From positions 1-5,560 of the forward strand of contig JALSGI010000110.1 of the NCBI GenBank assembly GCA_026982835.1: 5,560 nt of DNA. Reading direction: 5' to 3'. The notes below the pieces were generated by a model. The model saw only the letters and a list, made by a program, of their open reading frames with translations. It was not told the DNA's origin and did not search any database. The translations under genes and the position numbers were made by a program. Origin of the DNA: Planctomycetota bacterium (GTDB lineage: Bacteria > Planctomycetota > Planctomycetia > Pirellulales > S012-138). Positions 1 to 5,303 of this stretch are shown one piece after another. Each line of letters begins with the position of its first letter. Positions within the stretch are counted from its first letter, which is position 1.

Positions 1-2568
1 CTGGTACGCCTGGCCTACGGCAAGCCGCTGGGAATGGTCCGCCAGCGGGGGATGCCCTCGATTGCCGTCAACGTGCAGAAGGAAAGCGACGCCAACGTGC
101 TGGAGGTGATGGAGGGGGTTCGGGCCAAGGTCGAACAGCTCAATCGCACGGTGCTCGCCCCGCGAGGGCTGAAGCTGGAGATCGTCTCCGACCAGACCAC
201 CTACATCTATTCCTCCGTGCGGCTGGTGCGGAACAACATCTTCGTGGGCGGAGCGCTGGCCGTGCTGGTGCTGTGGCTGTTCCTGCGCCATCTGCGGCCC
301 ACGCTCATCGTGGCCCTGAGCATCCCCATCAGCGTCATCGGCTCGTTCCTGGTGATTCACCTGCTGGGGCGTTCGATCAACGTGATCACGCTGGCCGGGC
401 TGGCCTTTGCCGTGGGGATGGTGGTCGATGCGGCCATCGTGGTGCTGGAGAACATTTTTTCGCACTACCAGCGGGGCACCGAGCCCCGCCTGGCCGCTGA
501 TCGCGGCACCACCGAGGTTTGGGGAGCCATTCTGGCCAGCACCTTGACCACTCTGGCGGTGTTTGTGCCGGTGGTGTTTGTGCAGGAGCAGGCCGGGCAG
601 TTGTTCCGCGACCTGGCCATCGCCATCAGCGCCGCCGTAGCGCTGAGCATGGTGGTTTCGCTCACCGTAATCCCCACCGCCTGCGCCGGCATCCTGCAAG
701 TGAGCCAGCGGCGCGGCCGCCACCGGCGACTGCCCGGGACCGAAGACGAGGAGGGCAACCTGCCTCGGGGCCGCTTCACCGCCTGGATCGTTCGCCTGAC
801 CACCGCCTTGCAGCAGGGGCACATCTCATGGCCCTGGCGGTGGCTCATGTTCGTCGTGCTGGCCGCCGGCGTGGCCTGCTTTCTGCCCGGGGAGTTTCGC
901 CCCTGGGGCCAATACCTGGTGTGGCGCCCCACCCTCTGGGGGTTGGCCGTCGGCGTGGCGGTGCAGGCGGTGCTGGCTCCGGTGGTGTTCAAGGCCCCGC
1001 GGCTGGGGCTGGTGGTGGCCATGATGGTGGCCGCCCTGGGGTTTTCCTGGCGGATGATGCCCGGGGCCGAGTACCTGCCCGAGGGGAACCGCAACCTGGT
1101 CTATGCCCGCATCATGCCCCCGCCCGGTTACAACCTGGAAAAAATGGTCCAACTGGCCGAGATCATCGAACAGCGCCTGCGCCCCTACTGGGAAGCCGCC
1201 CCGGGAAGCCCCGAGGAGGCCAAGCTGCAAGGGCCGCGAATTGCCAACTTCTTCCTGGTGGCTCGCAACACGGGCATGTTCATGGGCGGCCGGGCCGTGG
1301 ACCCTTCCCGGGCCGGAGAGTTGGTGGAGGTGTTTCGCCAGGCCACCAGCGGGTTGCCGGGGGTGGTGGCATTCGTGGGCCAGTCCAGCTTGTTCGAGCG
1401 AAGCATCTCCGGCGGCCGCACCATCGACATCCAGATCGTCGGGCACGACCTGGAGAAGTTGATGAGCCTGGGCCGGGAGATCATGGGCCAGTTGCAACAG
1501 ATGTTCCCGCCCGAAACCACCCGCACGGCCATCCGGCCCATCCCCGCCCTGGAGTTCTCCACCCCCGAGGTGCGCATCCGCCCCCACCTGGTCAAGGCCA
1601 CCGAGTTGGGCATCAGCACCCAGGAGCTGGGCTACGCCATCGACGCCTTGGTGGACGGGGCCTATGTGGGCCGCTACTGGCACCAGAACCGCCAGATCGA
1701 TCTGGTGATCACCGCCCCGGAGGAATTGGCCACGCGGACCGAAGCCCTGGAGCAGTTGCCCATCGGCACCGCCCGCGGCGAGGTGGTGCCGCTGGGGGCG
1801 GTGGCTTCGCTGGAGCTGACCACCGGGCCGGACCGCATCGTGCGGATCGACCGGCAGCGGGCCGTCACCGTGCAGGTGAAGCCGGGACCGGAAATCCCCC
1901 TGGAAGACGCCATGAACCGCATCCAGCAGCAGATCGTCGCCCCGCTGGAAGCCAGCGGACGGCTCGAAGGCGGACGCTACCAGATCCGCCTGGGCGGCAC
2001 CGCCGATGAACTGCGGCAGATGATCTCCGCCCTGGGCGGCAGCATGCTGCTGGCCGTGGTGATCACCTACTTGCTGCTGGCCGGGCTGTACGAGTCGTTC
2101 CTCTATCCGCTGGTGATCATGGTCAGCGTGCCCATGGCCGCCGTGGGTGGTTTTCTGGGCCTGCGGCTGCTCAACCTGGTGAAGCTCCAACCGCTGGACA
2201 CACTCACCATGTTGGGCTTTATCATCCTGGTGGGCACGGTGGTCAACAACGCCATTTTGATCGTCAACCAGGCCCTGGTGCTCATCCGCCAGCACGACGT
2301 GCCGCACCGCCAGGCGGTCACGGAGGCAGTGCAGGGGCGGGTGCGGCCCATCTTCATGAGCACCATGACCACGCTGCTGGGCATGTTGCCGCTGGTGCTG
2401 TTTCCCGGGGCCGGCAGCGAGCTTTACCGCGGCCTGGGCTCGGTGGTGCTGGGCGGGCTGCTGCTCTCCACGGTGTTTACGCTGGTGCTGGTGCCCATGC
2501 TGTTTACGCTCACCTTCGAGGCCCAACAGCACCTGCGCCGCTGGTGGCAGGGGGCGGCAAGCAGCTAA
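1..2568 (+). CDS. RND-superfamily efflux permease, C-terminal 855 residues (5' end outside window)
   Basis: Proton-driven inner-membrane pump of the RND superfamily (AcrB/CusA fold), normally working with a periplasmic adaptor and an outer-membrane channel. The frame is open from base 1, so the ATG at 34 is internal. Numbering from base 1: TM2 about 80-95, TM3 101-120, TM4 127-150 with GMVVDAAIVVLEN, TM5-TM6 174-232, second periplasmic part about 356-680 with the docking-domain motif PEVRIRPHLVKATELGIS, TM8-TM12 680-836. Asp143 aligns with AcrB Asp407; the second relay Asp is Ala, as in CusA-type pumps, and the TM10 Lys (AcrB K940) is Asn in VNNAILIV. By this alignment roughly 265 N-terminal residues are missing. 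The stretch GAEYLPEGNRN followed by PPPGYN marks the start of the second periplasmic part. Between TM6 and TM7 there are two extra hydrophobic stretches (about 279-295 and 311-330). Substrate cannot be assigned: drug-type (HAE) resemblance is stronger than metal-type. Confidence 0.95.
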   Translation: MVRLAYGKPLGMVRQRGMPSIAVNVQKESDANVLEVMEGVRAKVEQLNRTVLAPRGLKLEIVSDQTTYIYSSVRLVRNNIFVGGALAVLVLWLFLRHLRPTLIVALSIPISVIGSFLVIHLLGRSINVITLAGLAFAVGMVVDAAIVVLENIFSHYQRGTEPRLAADRGTTEVWGAILASTLTTLAVFVPVVFVQEQAGQLFRDLAIAISAAVALSMVVSLTVIPTACAGILQVSQRRGRHRRLPGTEDEEGNLPRGRFTAWIVRLTTALQQGHISWPWRWLMFVVLAAGVACFLPGEFRPWGQYLVWRPTLWGLAVGVAVQAVLAPVVFKAPRLGLVVAMMVAALGFSWRMMPGAEYLPEGNRNLVYARIMPPPGYNLEKMVQLAEIIEQRLRPYWEAAPGSPEEAKLQGPRIANFFLVARNTGMFMGGRAVDPSRAGELVEVFRQATSGLPGVVAFVGQSSLFERSISGGRTIDIQIVGHDLEKLMSLGREIMGQLQQMFPPETTRTAIRPIPALEFSTPEVRIRPHLVKATELGISTQELGYAIDALVDGAYVGRYWHQNRQIDLVITAPEELATRTEALEQLPIGTARGEVVPLGAVASLELTTGPDRIVRIDRQRAVTVQVKPGPEIPLEDAMNRIQQQIVAPLEASGRLEGGRYQIRLGGTADELRQMISALGGSMLLAVVITYLLLAGLYESFLYPLVIMVSVPMAAVGGFLGLRLLNLVKLQPLDTLTMLGFIILVGTVVNNAILIVNQALVLIRQHDVPHRQAVTEAVQGRVRPIFMSTMTTLLGMLPLVLFPGAGSELYRGLGSVVLGGLLLSTVFTLVLVPMLFTLTFEAQQHLRRWWQGAASS

Positions 2569-2576
2569 GCGCCGCC
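2553..2576. terminator. Inverted repeat spanning the convergent stop codons, possible shared termination structure
   Basis: GGCGGC (2553-2558) and GCCGCC (2571-2576) form a 6-bp stem with a 12-nt loop that contains the TAA of the permease gene; the right arm touches the minus-strand TAG (2576-2578). There is no U-tract on either strand, so intrinsic termination is doubtful. It is the only structure between the two convergent genes. Confidence 0.25.
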
Positions 2577-3424
2577 TAGGGCCAGCGGAAGGAAAGCCCC
2601 GTGCCGGCAAACCATTCCTCCCCCCGGTGCAGGCCGCGGCCAAAGCGGATGTCCCACTGGCAATCCGGGCTCAGCAGCCAGGTCAATCCGGCGTTGAGGA
2701 AGTGCTCGTTGCCGGCTCCGGGGCCGGAGTGGAGCAAGGAGAACCACTCGGCGTAAGCGGCCCAACCAGTGGTAATCTGGCGGGAAAGCGTCCAGGAGAG
2801 AGCCGTTTGCAGCAGCAGGCGATCCTCCTCCCCGCGGAGAAAATGTAGTTGGGCCGAGGCGGCCGTGCTCCAGCGGGAATCCAGCTCCCAGCCGGCGATG
2901 AGCATCATGCCCGGCTGCCACGCCCGGGCCGAAAAGGCCCGGTTGCCGCTGGGTAGCGTCGTCTGCACCACGGCGGCCAGCTGGGGCCAGGCGTGTTGCT
3001 GCTGGGCCAGGGCCAGCTTGAACCCCACCGTGGCGTCTTCCCAGCCCTGCTGCCGCCGGCGGCCGAAGCCGCCATGCCGCACCTGGCCGGCAAGCGGCAG
3101 GGCCAGCCGGCCTTCGAGCCACGGGGGCCCCAAGCCCAGGCGAAGCAGCGACTCACCCCAGTCCCAGCGATGGAGATGTTCCCCAGGCCCCAGGCGACGA
3201 AAACGCACCGTCACGCCCGTTTCCCACTGCACCACCCCCGGGCCGACGGTGGCGGGGGATTCAGTGAAATCGGGCCGATCGGTCACCATCTCGCCGGAGA
3301 GCTGGAACCGGGGCGGAGCGCCCCAGGAAAACAAGCTCGGCATGCGGAAGAGGGAAGCGTCGGTCTCTTCCCGGTCCGGCTCCCCCTGGCCCAGCAGCAC
3401 AGCAGCCAGTAGCAGCTTTTGCAT
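2576..3424 (-). CDS. Probable outer-membrane beta-barrel protein, Phenol_MetA_deg / transporter-like family
   Basis: A 282-residue protein. The start chosen is the ATG at 3424, because AAGGAGA (plus-strand 3432-3438) lies 7 bases upstream. An in-frame TTG at 3451 would add nine residues (MRYKQGDAL) but would put this Shine-Dalgarno inside the gene. The N-terminus MQKLLLAAVLLGQGEP looks like a short signal peptide, with no clear AXA cleavage site. TDRPDFTESPATVGPGVVQWETG (residues 48 onward) is the hallmark opening of the family annotated 'MetA-pathway of phenol degradation, putative'. The rest alternates polar and aromatic strands without transmembrane helices, ending GLHRGEEWFAGTGLSFRWP, similar to the closing strand of such barrels. 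The family is thought to be an outer-membrane channel of unproven substrate; the phenol name is historical and should not be read as function. It converges on the RND gene, so the two are not one operon. Confidence 0.78.
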   Translation of the reverse strand: MQKLLLAAVLLGQGEPDREETDASLFRMPSLFSWGAPPRFQLSGEMVTDRPDFTESPATVGPGVVQWETGVTVRFRRLGPGEHLHRWDWGESLLRLGLGPPWLEGRLALPLAGQVRHGGFGRRRQQGWEDATVGFKLALAQQQHAWPQLAAVVQTTLPSGNRAFSARAWQPGMMLIAGWELDSRWSTAASAQLHFLRGEEDRLLLQTALSWTLSRQITTGWAAYAEWFSLLHSGPGAGNEHFLNAGLTWLLSPDCQWDIRFGRGLHRGEEWFAGTGLSFRWP

Positions 3425-3431
3425 GAGAGCA

Positions 3432-3438
3432 TCTCCTT
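3432..3438 (-). promoter_or_regulatory. Shine-Dalgarno for the beta-barrel gene
   Basis: On the minus strand AAGGAGA lies 7 bases before the ATG at 3424. It decides this start over the upstream TTG at 3451. Confidence 0.75.
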
Positions 3439-3459
3439 GTTTGTAGCGCAAAACTGTGT

Positions 3460-3475
3460 TTTTGATTAGTCAAAA
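3460..3475. promoter_or_regulatory. Palindrome in the AT-rich divergent promoter island, possible operator
   Basis: TTTTGA (3460-3465), TTAG, TCAAAA (3470-3475) is a perfect inverted repeat with a 4-base centre. It overlaps the candidate minus-strand -10 and the plus-strand -35, a position where a bound repressor would affect both directions. No regulator is encoded nearby. Confidence 0.3.
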
Positions 3476-3490
3476 TTATTTTTTTATCAA
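3462..3490 (+). promoter_or_regulatory. Candidate promoter for rsmG
   Basis: TTGATT (3462-3467), a 17-base spacer, then TATCAA (3485-3490) gives four of six matches in each box. It overlaps the minus-strand candidate, because TTGAT and ATCAA form an inverted repeat. Transcription from here would give rsmG a leader of about 155 bases. Inference only. Confidence 0.3.
3463..3490 (-). promoter_or_regulatory. Candidate promoter for the beta-barrel gene
   Basis: On the minus strand TTGATA (3490-3485), a 16-base spacer, then TAATCA (3468-3463) resembles a -35/-10 pair. It would start transcription about 30 bases before the ATG at 3424. It lies in an AT-rich island (about 3450-3500) inside very GC-rich DNA. 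The match is partial, so this is inference from sequence shape. Confidence 0.35.
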
Positions 3491-3510
3491 TAGCAATTCC
3501 GAACCAAATC

Positions 3511-3630
3511 CTCCCCGGAGAGGGACCCTCCCGCCCTGCCGCCTGGGACCGGCCCCTTCCCTTCCGCGGCGGCAACTGTCCCTTCGGGGAGGGTAGCTTC
3601 CGTAGGCGGTTGACACCCCCGGACAGTTGC
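3511..3630 (+). other. Inverted-repeat-rich leader region upstream of rsmG
   Basis: Several pairings are visible: GCAACTGTCC (3572-3581) with GGACAGTTGC (3621-3630), a perfect 10-bp repeat 39 bases apart; ACCCTCCC (3525-3532) with GGGAGGGT (3587-3594); and a small TCCC-TTCG-GGGA hairpin (3579-3590) with the stable UUCG-type loop. These overlap, so they could form mutually exclusive RNA folds. No known riboswitch or leader-peptide pattern was recognised. Confidence 0.35.
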
Positions 3631-3640
3631 GGTCAGTTGA

Positions 3641-3646
3641 AGAGGA
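3641..3646 (+). promoter_or_regulatory. Shine-Dalgarno for rsmG
   Basis: AGAGGA ends 6 bases before the GTG at 3653. No comparable site precedes the ATG codons at 3680 and 3686, which favours the GTG start. Confidence 0.55.
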
Positions 3647-3652
3647 CGCCTT

Positions 3653-4393
3653 GTGCACGCCCGCTCCCCCCCAGCAAAAATGGCTATGCCTGAATCCCCG
3701 TCCGATGCCGCAGCCCGATCCCCGGAACCGGCCGCACCGCAGTCTCCCGACCCGGAGGCGTTTGCCCGGGCGCTGGCCGCCTGCGGGGTGGACTTGCCGC
3801 CCCCGCAGCAGCAGCGGCTGCTGGAGTATTGCCACCTGCTGTGGCAGTGGAACCGGCGGCTGAACCTCACCCGGCACACCACCTACGAGACGTTCGCCGC
3901 CCGCGACGTGGTGGACTCCCTGGCCTTTGCCCGCCACCTGGACCCCGGGGAAAGCGTGCTGGACGTGGGCAGCGGCGGCGGGGTGCCGGGCGTGGTGCTG
4001 GCCATCGTGCGGCCCGACTTGAAGCTCACCCTGGTCGATAGTGCAGGCAAGAAGGTGCGGGCGGTGCAGGACATCTGCCGCCGCTTGGGGCTCCCGTTGC
4101 CGGTGCGCCACGAAAAGGCCCAGCGATTGCTCGAACAGGGCGAAGCGTTCGACACGCTGGTGGTGCGGGCCGTGGCCCGGCTGGACGTGCTGCTGGAGTG
4201 GTTCAACCCCTACTGGGGAGCCTTCCAGCGGATGCTGGTGCTCAAGGGCCCGCGTTGGCTGGAGGAACGCAAAAAAGCGCGCGAGCGGCGGCTGATTCTG
4301 CACCTGCAACTGCGGCGGCTGGAGACGTACCGCACGCCCGGCACCGGGGCCGAAAGTGTGCTGCTGCAACTGCGGCCCAAGGAACCACGCTGA
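3653..4393 (+). CDS. rsmG: 16S rRNA (guanine527-N7)-methyltransferase RsmG (GidB)
   Basis: Cytoplasmic SAM-dependent methyltransferase that makes m7G at position 527 (E. coli numbering) of 16S rRNA in the 30S subunit; loss of family members gives low-level streptomycin resistance. With the GTG start it has 246 residues (E. coli about 207). The excess is an Ala/Pro/Ser-rich tail of about 35 residues ahead of the conserved helical region (FARALAACGVDL, then LLEYCHLLWQWNRRLNLT). The Rossmann SAM-binding loop VLDVGSGGGVPG is at 102-113, the acidic strand-2 motif LVDSAGKKVRA at 127-137, and VVRAVA at 170-175. LKGPRWLEERKKA near the C-terminus is the usual family ending. Starting at ATG 3680 would give 237 residues, but that codon lacks a ribosome binding site. 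The usual partner mnmG is not visible here. The reading frame is intact. Confidence 0.95.
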   Translation: MHARSPPAKMAMPESPSDAAARSPEPAAPQSPDPEAFARALAACGVDLPPPQQQRLLEYCHLLWQWNRRLNLTRHTTYETFAARDVVDSLAFARHLDPGESVLDVGSGGGVPGVVLAIVRPDLKLTLVDSAGKKVRAVQDICRRLGLPLPVRHEKAQRLLEQGEAFDTLVVRAVARLDVLLEWFNPYWGAFQRMLVLKGPRWLEERKKARERRLILHLQLRRLETYRTPGTGAESVLLQLRPKEPR

Positions 4394-4399
4394 GCGTGG
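4385..4399 (+). other. Hairpin with the rsmG stop codon as its loop
   Basis: CCACGC (4385-4390), TGA (4391-4393, the stop), GCGTGG (4394-4399) gives a perfect 6-bp stem. No U-run follows, so it is not a standard intrinsic terminator, though it could protect the 3' end or pause polymerase. Confidence 0.4.
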
Positions 4400-4423
4400 C
4401 GACTTGCAGTGGAAAAAGGTCTT

Positions 4424-4447
4424 GGGTCGTGGGTCGTGGGCCCTGGG
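4424..4447 (+). repeat. Heptamer G-tract cluster 1 (GGG every 7 bases)
   Basis: GGG runs begin at 4424, 4431, 4438 and 4445, separated by TCGT, TCGT and CCCT. This fits the usual G-quadruplex consensus (four G3 tracts, loops of 1-7). It lies about 30 bases after the rsmG stop, on the coding strand. Confidence 0.7.
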
Positions 4448-4451
4448 CGAG

Positions 4452-4471
4452 CCCCGAGCTTCAGCTCGGGG
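4452..4471 (+). repeat. Hairpin A, GGCGAGCC/TTCA family
   Basis: CCCCGAGC, TTCA, GCTCGGGG: a perfect 8-bp stem preceded by GGGCGAG. It is the first member of the family found in the units downstream. Confidence 0.8.
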
Positions 4472-4526
4472 AAGGCGTGGAGGCTTGGGGGCTTGGAGGG
4501 ATCCAGAGCCCCGCACGTCAGCGTCT

Positions 4527-4550
4527 GGGTCTTGGGTCGTGGGTCTTGGG
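4527..4550 (+). repeat. Heptamer G-tract cluster 2 (GGG every 7 bases)
   Basis: GGG runs begin at 4527, 4534, 4541 and 4548, separated by TCTT, TCGT and TCTT. Same GGGTCKT heptamer and period as cluster 1, 103 bases downstream, and again a G-quadruplex consensus. Confidence 0.7.
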
Positions 4551-4558
4551 TCTTGCGG

Positions 4559-4631
4559 TGGTGCTTCCGCACCGGGGTGAGAACAAACGCTAATTCTTGC
4601 AACCGGCGAGCCGCCGACTTCAGTCGGCGGA
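4559..4631 (+). repeat. Diverged partial copy of the downstream composite unit
   Basis: This stretch aligns along its length with 4731-4803: a small GGTGC-TTCC-GCACC hairpin (4560-4573), the CCGGGG spacer, a degraded form of the AAGAAG/CTTCTT palindrome, CTTGCAACCGGCGAG, then an 8-bp TTCA hairpin (4611-4630). Stem bases differ from the later copy on both arms, so pairing is kept. It is older or independently derived relative to the three near-identical units. Confidence 0.65.
4611..4630 (+). repeat. Hairpin C, GGCGAGCC/TTCA family
   Basis: CCGCCGAC, TTCA, GTCGGCGG: perfect 8-bp stem preceded by GGCGAG. Its right half (AGTCGGCGG from 4622) is where tandem unit 1 begins; units 2 and 3 keep only this right half. 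Confidence 0.8.
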
Positions 4632-4636
4632 GCAAC

Positions 4637-4729
4637 GGCGAGCCGGGAGCGTCAGCTCCCGGAGGCGAAAACAAAGCGACGTTCGCTGCCGTTTTGTGAA
4701 AAACCGCGTGCTCACGCACGCGGCTCGCC
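4637..4729. repeat. Inverted hairpin pair D-E (BIME-like)
   Basis: It opens with GGCGAGCC (4637-4644) and closes with its reverse complement GGCTCGCC (4722-4729). D is CCGGGAGC-GTCA-GCTCCCGG, E is CCGCGTGC-TCAC-GCACGCGG. Between them AGCGA-CGT-TCGCT and AAAAC/GTTTT add further pairing, so the 93-bp block can fold as one branched structure. Equivalent blocks occur in copies 2 and 3. Confidence 0.7.
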
Positions 4730-4731
4730 AA

Positions 4732-4745
4732 GGAGCTTCCGCTCC
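4732..4745 (+). repeat. Small hairpin F
   Basis: GGAGC-TTCC-GCTCC, the counterpart of GGTGC-TTCC-GCACC at 4560-4573. In copies 2 and 3 the first G is A, leaving a 4-bp stem. Confidence 0.65.
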
Positions 4746-4748
4746 GGG

Positions 4749-4772
4749 GCAAGAAGAAACGTTTCTTCTTGC
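4749..4772. repeat. 24-bp perfect palindrome, copy 1
   Basis: The sequence starts GCAAGAAGAAAC and continues with its exact reverse complement, with no central spacer. Identical copies are at 5055-5078 and 5431-5454. Confidence 0.85.
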
Positions 4773-4774
4773 AA

Positions 4775-4861
4775 CCGGCGAGCCGCCAGCTTCAGCTGGC
4801 GGAGAAAACAACCGAATGTGTTTCTTCGGCTCTCCCCGGACTGAAGTCCGGGGCTCGCCGG
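4775..4861. repeat. Inverted hairpin pair G-H (BIME-like)
   Basis: It is bounded by CCGGCGAGCC (4775-4784) and its reverse complement (4852-4861). G is CCGCCAGC-TTCA-GCTGGCGG; H is CCCCGGAC-TGAA-GTCCGGGG, i.e. the same family in reverse orientation. CCGAA (4812-4816) pairs with TTCGG (4825-4829) between them. Equivalent blocks occur in copies 2 and 3. Confidence 0.7.
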
Positions 4862-4927
4862 ACAAAAATCGACACTTTTTTGCTCTGGAAACGCTCTGTC
4901 TTGAGTTGGCACGCTAAACACGTACTT

Positions 4928-5235
4928 AGTCGGCGGAGCAACGGCGAGCCGGGAGCGTCAGCTCCCGGTTGCGAAAACAAAGCGACGTGCACTGCCGTTT
5001 TGTGAAAAACCGCGTGCTCACGCACGCGGCTCGCCAAAGAGCTTCCGCTCCGGGGCAAGAAGAAACGTTTCTTCTTGCAACCGGCGAGCCGCCAGCTTCA
5101 GCTGGCGGAGAAAAACAACCGAATGCGTTTCTTCGGCTCTCCCCGGACTGAAGTCCGGGGCTCGCCGGACAAAAATCGACACTTTTTTGCTCTGAAAACG
5201 CTCCGTCTTGAGCTTGCACGCTAAACACGTACTTA
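4928..5235 (+). repeat. Composite tandem unit, copy 2 (about 307 bp)
   Basis: Hairpins at 4949-4968, 5010-5029, 5038-5051, 5089-5108 and 5141-5160; palindrome at 5055-5078. It starts directly with AGTCGGCGG after CACGTACTT, without the left arm of hairpin C. A local change at about 4986-4988 (GCA for TCG) removes the small AGCGA/TCGCT stem seen in copies 1 and 3. It is followed by the 66-bp insertion. Confidence 0.85.
5055..5078. repeat. 24-bp perfect palindrome, copy 2
   Basis: Identical to 4749-4772. Confidence 0.85.
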
Positions 5236-5301
5236 GAGCCTATCCGAAAAATTCAATGACGTTCCGCAATCATGAGGCTGGAGTATTTTTCGGATAAGCT
5301 C
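5236..5301. mobile_element. 66-bp MITE-like insertion with 17-bp terminal inverted repeats
   Basis: Left end GAGCCTATCCGAAAAAT (5236-5252) and right end 5285-5301, whose reverse complement is GAGCTTATCCGAAAAAT, one mismatch in 17. TTA lies on both sides (5233-5235 and 5302-5304). The copy 1/copy 2 junction at 4926-4928 shows the same flanks with a single TTA, so this is a true insertion with a 3-bp target duplication. The 32-bp interior cannot encode a transposase; movement would need one supplied elsewhere. A TNA target and a TIR starting with G fit IS5-family subgroups, but that assignment is inference. Confidence 0.8.
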
Positions 5302-5303
5302 TT

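Larger units (their letters stand above)
4394..4621. other. Gene-free repeat region downstream of rsmG
   Basis: No credible gene. It holds two GGG heptamer clusters (4424-4447, 4527-4550), single hairpins at 4452-4471 and 4560-4573, and the left arm of a third at 4611. Short open frames here translate to low-complexity Gly/Arg/Ser/Trp strings with no ribosome binding sites. Confidence 0.7.
4622..4927 (+). repeat. Composite tandem unit, copy 1 (306 bp)
   Basis: Order inside: hairpin D (4643-4662), reverse hairpin E (4704-4723), small hairpin F (4732-4745), 24-bp palindrome (4749-4772), hairpin G (4783-4802), reverse hairpin H (4834-4853), then an AT-richer tail ending CACGTACTT. It differs from copy 2 by about ten substitutions and one inserted A. 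Open frames across it are by-products of the hairpins. Confidence 0.85.

Noticed and set aside
826..2643. 605-codon minus-strand open frame opposite the RND gene
   Set aside because: Composition (Gly/His/Gln/Ala-rich, no domain) is typical of the antisense shadow of a GC-rich gene; the plus strand encodes clear RND motifs throughout.
3424..3451. TTG at 3451 as the start of the beta-barrel gene
   Set aside because: It lies upstream of the good Shine-Dalgarno AAGGAGA and adds a charged stretch ahead of the signal-peptide-like MQKLLLAAVLLG.
3610..3638. Perfect TTGACA at 3610-3615 as the -35 of an rsmG promoter
   Set aside because: The hexamer 17 bases downstream is TCAGTT, a poor -10, and transcription would begin at about 3645, inside the Shine-Dalgarno of the chosen start.
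4834..4882. Hairpin H plus the T-run at 4876-4881 as an intrinsic terminator
   Set aside because: The T-run lies more than 20 bases beyond the stem instead of directly after it, and no gene ends upstream within the unit.
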